A DNA stretch of 6,253 bases from DATIJJ01 sp035478255. GTDB taxonomy: Bacteria > Pseudomonadota > Gammaproteobacteria > DSM-16500. The DNA lies in the NCBI GenBank assembly GCA_035478255.1, contig DATIJV010000025.1, positions 1 through 6,253 of the forward strand. The letters are read 5' to 3'. The notes below the pieces were generated by a model. That model was not told the DNA's origin, ran no database searches, and was given only the letters and a program-made list of their open reading frames with translations. Shown here piece by piece: positions 1-6,208 of the stretch (its first letter is position 1; each line of letters opens with the position of its first letter). The translations under genes and the position numbers were made by a program.

Positions 1-90
1 GCAAAAACACTTCGTTTGCTTAGACAATACTGTAAAATTTCTGGATCCCGTCCTATAGATTGCTCGCATTCTGCTCTCAATCGACGGGAT
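1..90 (+). repeat. Left copy of a 90-bp dispersed repeat, cut by the window edge
   Basis: This stretch matches 6104-6193 in the same orientation at 87 of 90 positions, differing only at 2, 81 and 82; positions 3-80 are identical. It has two parts. Bases 1-32 are the loop and 3' arm (ending CTTAGACAATACTG) of a hairpin whose 5' arm would lie just outside the window; the intact hairpin is visible at 6091-6135. Bases 45-90 form a bulged stem-loop: ATCCCGTC (45-52) pairs with GACGGGAT (83-90), CTATA bulges, and GATTG (58-62) pairs with CAATC (78-82). It lies beyond the 3' end of the minus-strand operon. No coding content is convincing. It looks like a REP/BIME-type intergenic element; the family name is not known to me. 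Confidence 0.85.
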
Positions 91-136
91 AACCTGAGTA
101 TTGCGTGAACGTTTTTTCTTATGCAATACTCAGGTT
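91..136 (-). repeat. Hairpin repeat, inverted diverged copy of the 6091-6135 hairpin
   Basis: AACCTGAGTATTGC (91-104) and GCAATACTCAGGTT (123-136) form a perfect 14-bp stem around an 18-nt loop. Read on the minus strand from 138 to 111, the sequence matches 6084-6111 at 24 of 28 positions without gaps, including the shared AGTATTG in the arm and TAAGAAAAAAC entering the loop. The element is therefore a diverged, inverted relative of the hairpin after pabA. It abuts the 90-bp repeat with no spacer. Neither strand has a T-run after the stem, so it is not a standard intrinsic terminator. Confidence 0.75.
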
Positions 137-162
137 AATTAAGCGCATCTATATCGAAGCGT

Positions 163-218
163 CCCCCTTCCTCTAAACGCGCTTTTCGTTTGGAGGAAGG
201 GGAAAGGGGAAGGAGGTA
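163..218 (+). repeat. Left copy of hairpin plus homopurine mirror-repeat module
   Basis: CCCCTTCCTCTAAACG (164-179) pairs with CGTTTGGAGGAAGGGG (187-202), a 16-bp stem with one T-G wobble (174/192) and a 7-nt loop. The 3' arm runs into a 25-nt all-purine tract (192-216) that is a perfect mirror repeat: GGAGGAAGGGG, AAA, GGGGAAGGAGG. Positions 173-218 match the reverse complement of 6208-6253 at 41 of 46 positions, so the two copies are inverted. The 177/189 pair is A-T here and G-C in the other copy, and the wobble here is C-G there, which keeps the stem. No T-run follows on either strand. It lies 32 bp beyond the stop codon of the minus-strand hypothetical gene and could protect or end that transcript, but this is an inference. 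Confidence 0.8.
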
Positions 219-249
219 TAAAAAATTAATGCGTAGGTGTTGATTTTCT

Positions 250-1221
250 TCAAGACAACCCATGAGTGCTTGCCGATTTTTTTGGAACAGGAGCAGGAGC
301 AGCTTTCATTTCATTGTCACCTGCAAGCGCAGTCTTAGCCAAGTGGCATACACTGATACATCGTATTAATTCATAATCAATATATTTTGATTTTTGCCAG
401 GCAATGTTACATTCTTTCATTTCCAGATCAGCAACAGTCTCTTCTGAAATGCCATAAAATCTGCAAATCGCTTCATCTATGCACCGGCGTACTTTGCTCA
501 AACCTATCCTACTGTAAATTTCATTAGTTTTATCAAGTAAAACATCGTCTTTTGTTATCTCGATGATAAACTGTACAGTAAGCACACCTTGTCTTTCATC
601 AACAGAAAGATCGGTTTTAAACAAAAATTGCTTGATTTTTTCATTTAACGAATCTCTTAAGGTCGGTGGTGCAGGTTTAGGTTTAGGTGCATCCGCAGGT
701 TTTTTTGCATCCATGTAAGCGGCCAGATAGCCATTAATCTCTTCTTTGATCATTGGATCACGGATCTGATTAGTCACTTTATAAAAATCAATAGGAAGAG
801 GTATAGACCAGAGTTGACGGATACGAGCCATTACTTTAGCGGCGGTCTTGACTTCTATCTTAAGATATTCGCACAATGCATCGCCAATGCGTTTACGCAA
901 ATCCGTGCTCGTTCCCAATAACTCGCCATCGCTTTTTGCATAACAATCTTCCAATAATTTTTCAAGCAGGTTGCAGTCTTTTGTGAATTCCATTAATCGA
1001 CTAATAAGCTTTTCTGCTCGTAATTTTCCCGCTGCTCTTGTATCAAACATCTTGCCCAAGGTAGAAGTGGGAAAAGGATTGTCCTCGCCTATGTATTTTG
1101 CAATATGTGTTGTTAGAATACTTTGCAGTGTTCTTATCCGCGATTCTGAAGAGATGGGATTGTCTTTTTCTTCAGTTGCGGTGGATGATGATGCGGCGAA
1201 AAAAGCCTGTGATGAGCTCAT
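250..1221 (-). CDS. Hypothetical protein with two diverged internal repeats
   Basis: I do not recognise this 323-residue protein. It starts at an ATG with a good Shine-Dalgarno (AAGGA, 5-nt spacer), 17 bp after the icd stop, and is probably the last gene of the murF-icd operon. No signal peptide or membrane segment is seen; it looks soluble and mostly helical. The N-terminus (1-20) is rich in Ser, Ala and Thr. Two similar units follow. Unit 1 (about 26-155) includes EFTKDCNLLEK (78-88), RKRIGDALCEY (109-119) and W138. Unit 2 (about 186-292) includes EITKDDVLLDK (221-231), RRCIDEAICRF (245-255) and W275. A Lys/Pro/Ala-rich linker (171-186) joins them, and a similar low-complexity tail (307-316) ends the protein. 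A secreted effector of an intracellular bacterium is possible, but nothing in the sequence proves it. Base composition resembles its neighbours. Confidence 0.8.
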   Translation of the reverse strand: MSSSQAFFAASSSTATEEKDNPISSESRIRTLQSILTTHIAKYIGEDNPFPTSTLGKMFDTRAAGKLRAEKLISRLMEFTKDCNLLEKLLEDCYAKSDGELLGTSTDLRKRIGDALCEYLKIEVKTAAKVMARIRQLWSIPLPIDFYKVTNQIRDPMIKEEINGYLAAYMDAKKPADAPKPKPAPPTLRDSLNEKIKQFLFKTDLSVDERQGVLTVQFIIEITKDDVLLDKTNEIYSRIGLSKVRRCIDEAICRFYGISEETVADLEMKECNIAWQKSKYIDYELIRCISVCHLAKTALAGDNEMKAAPAPVPKKSASTHGLS

Positions 1222-1238
1222 AATTGTCCTTAATTTTA

Positions 1239-2699
1239 TTATTGGCCTTGGGCTAAAGTGTAACCTAAAATCCCATCAAATCTATAGAGATTTTCTGTTT
1301 TAATCACATCTAATCCCATTGCGTCAAATTGTTTAAGCAAATCAATAATATCTTGATGTGATACCGTTTCCAATTTTTTAATATCACGATTTGTTTGAAA
1401 ACGACAACTACAATGATTTGCATACGGTGCATCAATCATGCAATCAGGCCAGATTTTTAATCCGCGGCTGGTGATAATAATCGGTTGTAATTTATTTTGA
1501 ATTTGCAATAATTTTTGCCCTAACTCATTTGGCGTCATATCTATATTATCAATAAATATATCTACACCGATTAATTCTTTTTTCGCGAGAATTTTCTTTT
1601 TTGCGCCGTAACATTCAATTTTTGTCCGTACATCATTTTTATATTCGACAGATTTAAAATGCGAAGGTTTTTCACCTAAACGTTCAATCACTGCCTCAGC
1701 AAATTCATCCGTATTCACTTTTTTCTTGCTGAATTTTTCGTGATAAATATCCGCCGTGTGAATGCCATCTTCTAGTGTTTTTAACCATGCGTTCTCAATC
1801 ACTGTTGCCGATTCCGGTTGATTGATATGAATTAACATCTGAATCGCGCCATTTAATAATCCCGAAGGATTCGCCATTTTTTTTCCTGCGATATCTGGCG
1901 CTGAACCATGAATCGCCTCAAACATCGCCATGTGATTTCCAACATTCGCAGAACCTGACAAACCAACTGATCCTGCAATTTGTGCAGCAACATCTGATAA
2001 AATATCGCCGTACAAATTTGAAGTCACAATCACATCAAAACGTTCAGGCTGATCTGCGACAAGCGCAGTTCCAATATCAATGATGAAATGTTCATGTTGA
2101 ATATCAGGGTAGCTCGCGGCAATTTCATTGAAGACTTGATGAAAAATTCCATCTGTCATTTTCATGATATTGTCTTTACTTAAACAGGTAACTTTTTTAC
2201 GATTGAATTTACGCGCATATTCAAACGCATAATGAACGATTCGCTCACAACCAGGACGCGTCACGATTTTCAAACACTGATACACTTCATCGGTTTGACG
2301 ATGCTCGATGCCTGCATAGGTGCCTTCTTCATTTTCACGAATAATGACTAAATCCATGTCAGGATGTTTTGTTTTCACATAAGGCGCATAGGATGTACAG
2401 GGACGAACGTTGGCAAATAATCCTAATGTTTTACGTAATGTAACATTTAAACTTTTATAACCGCCGCCTTGCGGAGTGGTGATGGGGCCTTTTAATAAAA
2501 CTTTCGTGCGCTTTAGCGATTGCCATGCGCTGTCAGGAATTCCTGTTGTAATTCCCTGTAAATAAATTTTTTCACCGACTTCAACGATTTCAGGATCGAT
2601 AGGCGCTTTTGCTTTTTCCAAAATTTTCAGTGTGGCCGTCATGATTTCAGGGCCGATGCCATCGCCATAAGCGACTGTTATAGGGGTTTTAACTGTCAT
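1239..2699 (-). CDS. icd: Isocitrate dehydrogenase, long Rickettsia/Thermus-type
   Basis: Converts isocitrate to 2-oxoglutarate and CO2 in the TCA cycle, in the cytoplasm. The 486-residue length and C-terminal domain (about 355-486, ending GYTLAQGQ) match the long form known from Rickettsia and Thermus rather than the roughly 416-residue E. coli enzyme. By comparison with E. coli Icd, the substrate residues are S83, N85, R89, R99, R121, Y128 and K175; the metal aspartates are D222, D232 and D236. The cofactor loop reads HGSAPDIAG (264-272). D269-I270 occupy the positions of E. coli Lys344-Tyr345, which select NADP, so NAD use is predicted although relatives are often labelled NADP-dependent. 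The start is set by GAGGA with a 6-nt spacer; that site overlaps the murF stop codon, 9 bp upstream, suggesting coupled translation. Family assignment is firm; cofactor choice is inferred. Confidence 0.95.
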   Translation of the reverse strand: MTVKTPITVAYGDGIGPEIMTATLKILEKAKAPIDPEIVEVGEKIYLQGITTGIPDSAWQSLKRTKVLLKGPITTPQGGGYKSLNVTLRKTLGLFANVRPCTSYAPYVKTKHPDMDLVIIRENEEGTYAGIEHRQTDEVYQCLKIVTRPGCERIVHYAFEYARKFNRKKVTCLSKDNIMKMTDGIFHQVFNEIAASYPDIQHEHFIIDIGTALVADQPERFDVIVTSNLYGDILSDVAAQIAGSVGLSGSANVGNHMAMFEAIHGSAPDIAGKKMANPSGLLNGAIQMLIHINQPESATVIENAWLKTLEDGIHTADIYHEKFSKKKVNTDEFAEAVIERLGEKPSHFKSVEYKNDVRTKIECYGAKKKILAKKELIGVDIFIDNIDMTPNELGQKLLQIQNKLQPIIITSRGLKIWPDCMIDAPYANHCSCRFQTNRDIKKLETVSHQDIIDLLKQFDAMGLDVIKTENLYRFDGILGYTLAQGQ

Positions 2700-2705
2700 T
2701 GGTTT

Positions 2706-2711
2706 TCCTCA
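2706..2711 (-). promoter_or_regulatory. icd ribosome binding site overlapping the murF stop codon
   Basis: Read on the minus strand the bases are TGAGGA: the murF stop TGA shares its last two bases with the icd Shine-Dalgarno GAGGA, followed by a 6-nt spacer and ATG. Ribosomes ending murF would sit directly on the icd start signal. This supports co-transcription and fixes the icd start. Confidence 0.7.
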
Positions 2712-4073
2712 GTGTGTAGGGTCTAATTGTTCGACTGGAATAATGCCGGCAGCAATTTTTTCCATTTGCATCGAGCGCGATCCTTTCACTAATACTGTGA
2801 CATCTTTTTTAAGAAAAGGTAACAGGGCGGCAACAAGTTCTTTATGTTCTGTAAAATGTTGGGCATTTTTACCGAATGCTTGAGTAGCAGCTTTGGATAA
2901 ATTTCCTAATGTAAATAAATAATGGATGCCTGCCGCGCGAATTTTTTCACCGGATAAAAAATGCAATTGTTTTTCTTCAGGGCCCAGTTCTTTCATGTCG
3001 CCTAACACTAAAATTTTTGTGTTGGGGAAAGTTGCCAGCGTGTTGACGGCTGCTTGCAGAGAAAAAGGATTGGCATTGTAAGTGTCATCAATAATTTTAA
3101 TATTGTTGGGTAATACATATTGACGCATGCGGCCTGGTGCGGGCAGGACATTTTCAAGGCCTGTTTTAATTGCCGCAAGACTCACATTTGCAGCAATCGC
3201 TGCAGCAGTCGCTGCAAGTGCATTACTCACATTATGTTTGCCTAATAGCGGCAATGTCAGGTTGATGTCTCCTTCTGGAGTTTTTATTGTAATCGGCTGA
3301 TTTTCTGTATCATTTGTCGAAACATCTGCGGAATGTTCAAAACCAAAAGATAAATAGCGGCGATTACCGATCAGTCCGAGCCAATAATTAAAATGTGCAT
3401 CATCACGATTTAAAATGGCAATTCCATCTTCAGCAAGACCTAAAAAAATTTCGCCTTTGGCTTTAGCCACACCCGCTACATTTTTCACGCCTGCAAGATG
3501 CGCCTCGGCAGCATTATTAATCACAGCGATTGTCGGTTTTGCGAGTAAGCTCAGATATTTAATTTCACCAAAATGATTCATGCCCATTTCAAGCACTGCG
3601 TAACGATGCTTTTTATCAAGACGTGCCAGGTTTAAAGGCAAGCCGATATTGTTATTGAAATTGCCTTCTGTCGCCAATACTTGTTCAGCCTGATTGCCAG
3701 AGGCCGCACGCAAAATTGAGGCAATCATATTTTTGAGAGTGGTTTTACCGTTACTGCCTGTGACCGCGATAACAGGAAGTGAAAAACGATCGCGCCAGTT
3801 TTCAGTGATTTTTCCGAGAGCGAGCAGGGTGTCGTCTACAATCAGCTGCGGGATAGCAGAAGCTATTTTTTGGCTGACTAGCGCTGCCGCCGCACCTTTT
3901 TTGAAAGCGTCCATCACAAATTGATGACCGTCAAATTGTTCGCCCCGAATGGCTACAAATAAATTTCCAGGTTGAAGGGTGCGAGTGTCGATGCTAATAC
4001 CTTTAAAATCAATGTCTTGTGTAAATGTAGCCTTTAATTCTTTGGCAATCTGGGATAAGGCGGCCTGAATCAT
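2709..4073 (-). CDS. murF: UDP-MurNAc-tripeptide--D-alanyl-D-alanine ligase
   Basis: Adds D-Ala-D-Ala to UDP-MurNAc-tripeptide with ATP, the last cytoplasmic step of the peptidoglycan pentapeptide precursor. All Mur-ligase landmarks are present in order: N-terminal substrate domain with DTRTLQPGNLFVAIRGEQFDG (29-49, positions of the motif), P-loop GSNGKTT (106-112), TEGNFNNNIGLPLNL (135-149), EMGMNHFGEI (162-171), NNAAEAHL (186-193), a lysine in KAKGEI (204-209) where the family carries the carbamylated Lys, DDTYNANPFS (329-338, the MurF hallmark), LGDMKELG (357-364) and VKGSRSMQME (429-438). The 454-residue length is close to E. coli MurF (452). The ATG has an AAGGA site with a 10-nt spacer. 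It is the first gene of its operon and sits apart from the usual murE and mraY neighbours, followed by icd instead. Confidence 0.97.
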   Translation of the reverse strand: MIQAALSQIAKELKATFTQDIDFKGISIDTRTLQPGNLFVAIRGEQFDGHQFVMDAFKKGAAAALVSQKIASAIPQLIVDDTLLALGKITENWRDRFSLPVIAVTGSNGKTTLKNMIASILRAASGNQAEQVLATEGNFNNNIGLPLNLARLDKKHRYAVLEMGMNHFGEIKYLSLLAKPTIAVINNAAEAHLAGVKNVAGVAKAKGEIFLGLAEDGIAILNRDDAHFNYWLGLIGNRRYLSFGFEHSADVSTNDTENQPITIKTPEGDINLTLPLLGKHNVSNALAATAAAIAANVSLAAIKTGLENVLPAPGRMRQYVLPNNIKIIDDTYNANPFSLQAAVNTLATFPNTKILVLGDMKELGPEEKQLHFLSGEKIRAAGIHYLFTLGNLSKAATQAFGKNAQHFTEHKELVAALLPFLKKDVTVLVKGSRSMQMEKIAAGIIPVEQLDPTH

Positions 4074-4153
4074 GGTGTTAAATTCCTTGGAGATTGAAGT
4101 TATGGTTTATAATTTCTGATATTCTATCTTGTTTCAAATCGATTGTGAAAAAT
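4074..4153. promoter_or_regulatory. Divergent promoter zone between murF and pabB
   Basis: This 80-bp gap must hold promoters for both operons. On the plus strand TATAAT (4108-4113) is a perfect -10 box; the -35 region is poor (CCTTGG 4085-4090 at 17 bp, or TTGGAG 4087-4092 at 15 bp). Transcription from it would begin near 4120, giving pabB a leader of about 34 nt. On the minus strand TTGAAA (4137-4132) is a good -35, with TTATAA or an overlapping AT-rich hexamer 17-19 bp further as -10. The two -10 regions overlap, so the promoters may compete. No operator palindrome or riboswitch was seen. Exact boxes are tentative. Confidence 0.45.
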
Positions 4154-5527
4154 ATGTTTCAGGAAATTTCATATCAATCTCCCTTGGCGATTTTTGCCTT
4201 GTTTGCAGAAAAAGAGGGAGCCGTATTATTGGATAGCGCGCAATTAAGAAAAAATTGCGGCCGCTATAGTTTTATTGCGATCGATCCTTTTCTCATGCTG
4301 AAAAGTAAAAACGGTCTCATCCAGTTGGGCGAAAAGAGTTTTTCTGGCAATCCATTTGATGTGTTAGCAGAACAGCTTAAAAAATTTCATCAGGAAAATG
4401 TGAAAGAATTGCCGCCATTCCAGGGAGGTGCCGCGGGTTTTTTGAGTTATGAATTGGCCCATCATTTAGAAAAACTGCCGTTTGCTAAAAAAGATGATAT
4501 GCAATTTCCAGATATGGCTTTGGGATTTTATGATTTAGTCATAGGATTTGATGAATCGGAAAAACGTGCGTGGATATTTTCCAATGGTTTTCCTGAGCAG
4601 GATTTTTTAAAACGCGAACATCGTGCAAAACAACGTATGAATTGGCTGTTAAAACAAATTGCTGATGCAAATTTATCTCAGAATGTTCCCGATCGTTTGC
4701 AGGAAAAAGATATTAAAAGTAATTTTACTTGTAAAAAATACCAGGATGCGGTGAAAAAAGTCATAAATTATGTTTTGGCGGGCGATATTTTTGAAGCAAA
4801 CATTTCTCAACGTTTTCAGGTGGAGTTGCCATTAGATTTTTCCACATTTAATTTGTATCGAACATTGCATGCTTTGAATCCTGCACCGTTTGCTGCGTAT
4901 CTGTATTTAGCAGATACTGTTCTGGTTTCAGCTTCTCCTGAACGATTTTTATCTTTGAAAGAAAAACACGTTGAAACACGTCCGATTAAAGGTACACGAC
5001 CGCGCGGTAAAAATCTTTTTGAAGATAAAAAATTTTCTGAAGAATTATTGATGAGTGAAAAAGATCATGCAGAAAATGTGATGATTGTTGATCTTTTGCG
5101 AAATGACTTGTCGCGTGTATGTGAAGATTATTCAGTAAAAGTTCCAGAGCTTTGCCGTCTGGAAAGTTATGCAACGGTGCATCATCTTGTGTCAATTGTA
5201 ACAGGTCAATTATGCAAAAATTTCACCGCAGTTGATTTGTTAAAAGCAACTTTTCCCGGTGGTTCTATTACAGGCGCACCGAAAATCCGTGCTATGGAAA
5301 TTATTGCGGAAATTGAACCGAATGCACGCGGGCCATATTGCGGCAGCATCGGCTATATAGGTTTTAATGGTGATATGGATATGTCGATTACGATACGAAC
5401 ATTTGCTATCAAAAACAATATTGCAACGTTTCAGGCGGGCGGTGCAATCGTTGCTGATTCGATACCGCTTGCTGAATATGAAGAAACCTTGGATAAAGCA
5501 CGTGCGCTGCGAAGATCACTTATATGA
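4154..5527 (+). CDS. pabB: Aminodeoxychorismate synthase component I
   Basis: With PabA, turns chorismate and glutamine-derived ammonia into 4-amino-4-deoxychorismate, the precursor of p-aminobenzoate and folate. From this start it is 457 residues (E. coli PabB 453). The N-terminal domain (about 1-190) has VLLDS (24-28), like the region that binds tryptophan structurally in E. coli PabB. The chorismate-binding domain has GDIFEANISQR (210-220), TRPIKGTRPRG (275-285), HAENVMIVDLLRND (305-318), FPGGSITGAPK (367-377), CGSIGY (396-401) and AEYEET (440-445). Lys279 in PIKGT is the PabB nucleophile position; TrpE enzymes have Ala there. The stop overlaps pabA by 4 bp. Start choice: the reading frame is open back to a TTG at 4094, but that lies upstream of the likely -10 box. 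ATG 4154 fits family length; GTG 4145 is an alternative. None has a clear Shine-Dalgarno. Confidence 0.93.
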   Translation: MFQEISYQSPLAIFALFAEKEGAVLLDSAQLRKNCGRYSFIAIDPFLMLKSKNGLIQLGEKSFSGNPFDVLAEQLKKFHQENVKELPPFQGGAAGFLSYELAHHLEKLPFAKKDDMQFPDMALGFYDLVIGFDESEKRAWIFSNGFPEQDFLKREHRAKQRMNWLLKQIADANLSQNVPDRLQEKDIKSNFTCKKYQDAVKKVINYVLAGDIFEANISQRFQVELPLDFSTFNLYRTLHALNPAPFAAYLYLADTVLVSASPERFLSLKEKHVETRPIKGTRPRGKNLFEDKKFSEELLMSEKDHAENVMIVDLLRNDLSRVCEDYSVKVPELCRLESYATVHHLVSIVTGQLCKNFTAVDLLKATFPGGSITGAPKIRAMEIIAEIEPNARGPYCGSIGYIGFNGDMDMSITIRTFAIKNNIATFQAGGAIVADSIPLAEYEETLDKARALRRSLI

Positions 5528-6087
5528 TTTTGATCATTGATAATTATGATTCATTTGTTTATAACCTGGCGCGTTACGTCAGTGAATTAAATTTCGCAGG
5601 AAAAGTTATTCGCAATAATAAAATAACGCTGGATGAAATTTCAGAATTAAATCCTTCGCATATTATTATTTCTCCAGGGCCTTGTACGCCTGATCAAGCA
5701 GGAATTTCACTGAATGTCATTCGATATTTTGGCGAATCCATTCCGATTTTAGGTGTGTGTTTGGGGCATCAGGCGATTGGACAGGTGTATGGTGGAAAAG
5801 TGACGCGGGCGAAAAATCCCATGCATGGAAAATCATCACAAATACAGCATGATGAGAAAGAAATATTTTTAAGCGTAGAAAATCCATTACGCGCTGCGCG
5901 TTATCATTCTTTGATAGTGAGTGATGAAAAATTTCCTGATGTGCTTGAAGTCACTGCGCGGTGTGATAAAGGTGAAATTATGGCGATTCGTCATCGGGAG
6001 TTTCCTGTGTTTGGAGTGCAATTTCATCCAGAGTCGGTGTTGAGTGTGCAAGGACATGTGTTGCTAAAAAATTTTTTGAATATTTAA
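5524..6087 (+). CDS. pabA: Aminodeoxychorismate synthase component II (glutamine amidotransferase)
   Basis: Class I glutamine amidotransferase that releases ammonia from glutamine and passes it to PabB. The 187-residue protein is full length (E. coli PabA is 187). It opens with LIIDNYDSFVYNLARY (3-18), has SPGPCTPDQAGIS (50-62), the nucleophile Cys79 in GVCLGHQAIG (77-86), HGKSS (101-105), and catalytic His168 and Glu170 in QFHPES (166-171). The start ATG overlaps the pabB stop (ATGA), so translation is coupled and only a weak upstream Shine-Dalgarno is present. PabA and TrpG are nearly indistinguishable by motif, and in some bacteria one protein serves both synthases. The name rests on the adjacent pabB; a dual role is possible if no separate trpG exists in the genome. 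Its stop codon lies 3 bp before a strong hairpin. Confidence 0.93.
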   Translation: MILIIDNYDSFVYNLARYVSELNFAGKVIRNNKITLDEISELNPSHIIISPGPCTPDQAGISLNVIRYFGESIPILGVCLGHQAIGQVYGGKVTRAKNPMHGKSSQIQHDEKEIFLSVENPLRAARYHSLIVSDEKFPDVLEVTARCDKGEIMAIRHREFPVFGVQFHPESVLSVQGHVLLKNFLNI

Positions 6088-6090
6088 CGT

Positions 6091-6140
6091 CAGTATTGTC
6101 TAAGAAAAAACACTTCGTTTGCTTAGACAATACTGTAAAA
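6091..6140 (+). terminator. Strong hairpin after pabA, possible terminator; intact form of the repeat hairpin
   Basis: CAGTATTGTCTAAG (6091-6104) pairs perfectly with CTTAGACAATACTG (6122-6135), and AAAC (6108-6111) can pair with GTTT (6117-6120) inside the 17-nt loop. It begins 3 bp after the pabA stop, as expected for a transcript end. The following bases (TAAAATTT) are AT-rich but lack a clean T-run, so intrinsic termination would be weak; a role in 3'-end protection is equally possible. Its 3' half belongs to the 90-bp repeat also seen at the left end of the window. Confidence 0.4.
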
Positions 6141-6193
6141 TTTCTGGATCCCGTCCTATAGATTGCTCGCATTCTGCTCTCAACTGACGGGAT
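6104..6193 (+). repeat. Right copy of the 90-bp dispersed repeat
   Basis: Same orientation as 1-90, with 87 of 90 bases identical. The second stem-loop is ATCCCGTC (6148-6155) with GACGGGAT (6186-6193). The two-base change near the 3' end (CAACT for CAATC) shortens the inner helix to TTG/CAA, while the outer 8-bp stem is untouched. The copies bracket the five genes about 6.1 kb apart, downstream of the end of each operon. With respect to transcription it is sense after pabA and antisense after the hypothetical gene. Confidence 0.88.
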
Positions 6194-6208
6194 CTCTTTC
6201 ATTTTTTT

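Noticed and set aside
164..202. Intrinsic terminator for the minus-strand operon
   Set aside because: The stem is strong, but no T-run follows it on either strand.
1..218. CRISPR array or tRNA-like element
   Set aside because: The repeats are not regularly spaced with unique spacers, and no cloverleaf with T-arm and anticodon features could be built.
971..1303. 110-codon plus-strand reading frame
   Set aside because: Antisense to the start of the hypothetical gene and the end of icd; composition is that of a shadow frame and there is no supporting ribosome binding site.
3694..3924. 76-codon plus-strand reading frame inside murF
   Set aside because: Shadow of the conserved murF N-terminal and P-loop region, which is clearly coding on the minus strand.
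4102..4119. Five-codon leader frame (MVYNF) with GGAG upstream, as a possible attenuator peptide
   Set aside because: It overlaps the likely -10 box, so it would probably not be transcribed; it has no Trp or other regulatory codon run and no terminator/antiterminator pair follows.
4986..5195. 69-codon minus-strand reading frame inside pabB
   Set aside because: Shadow of the highly conserved PabB catalytic domain.
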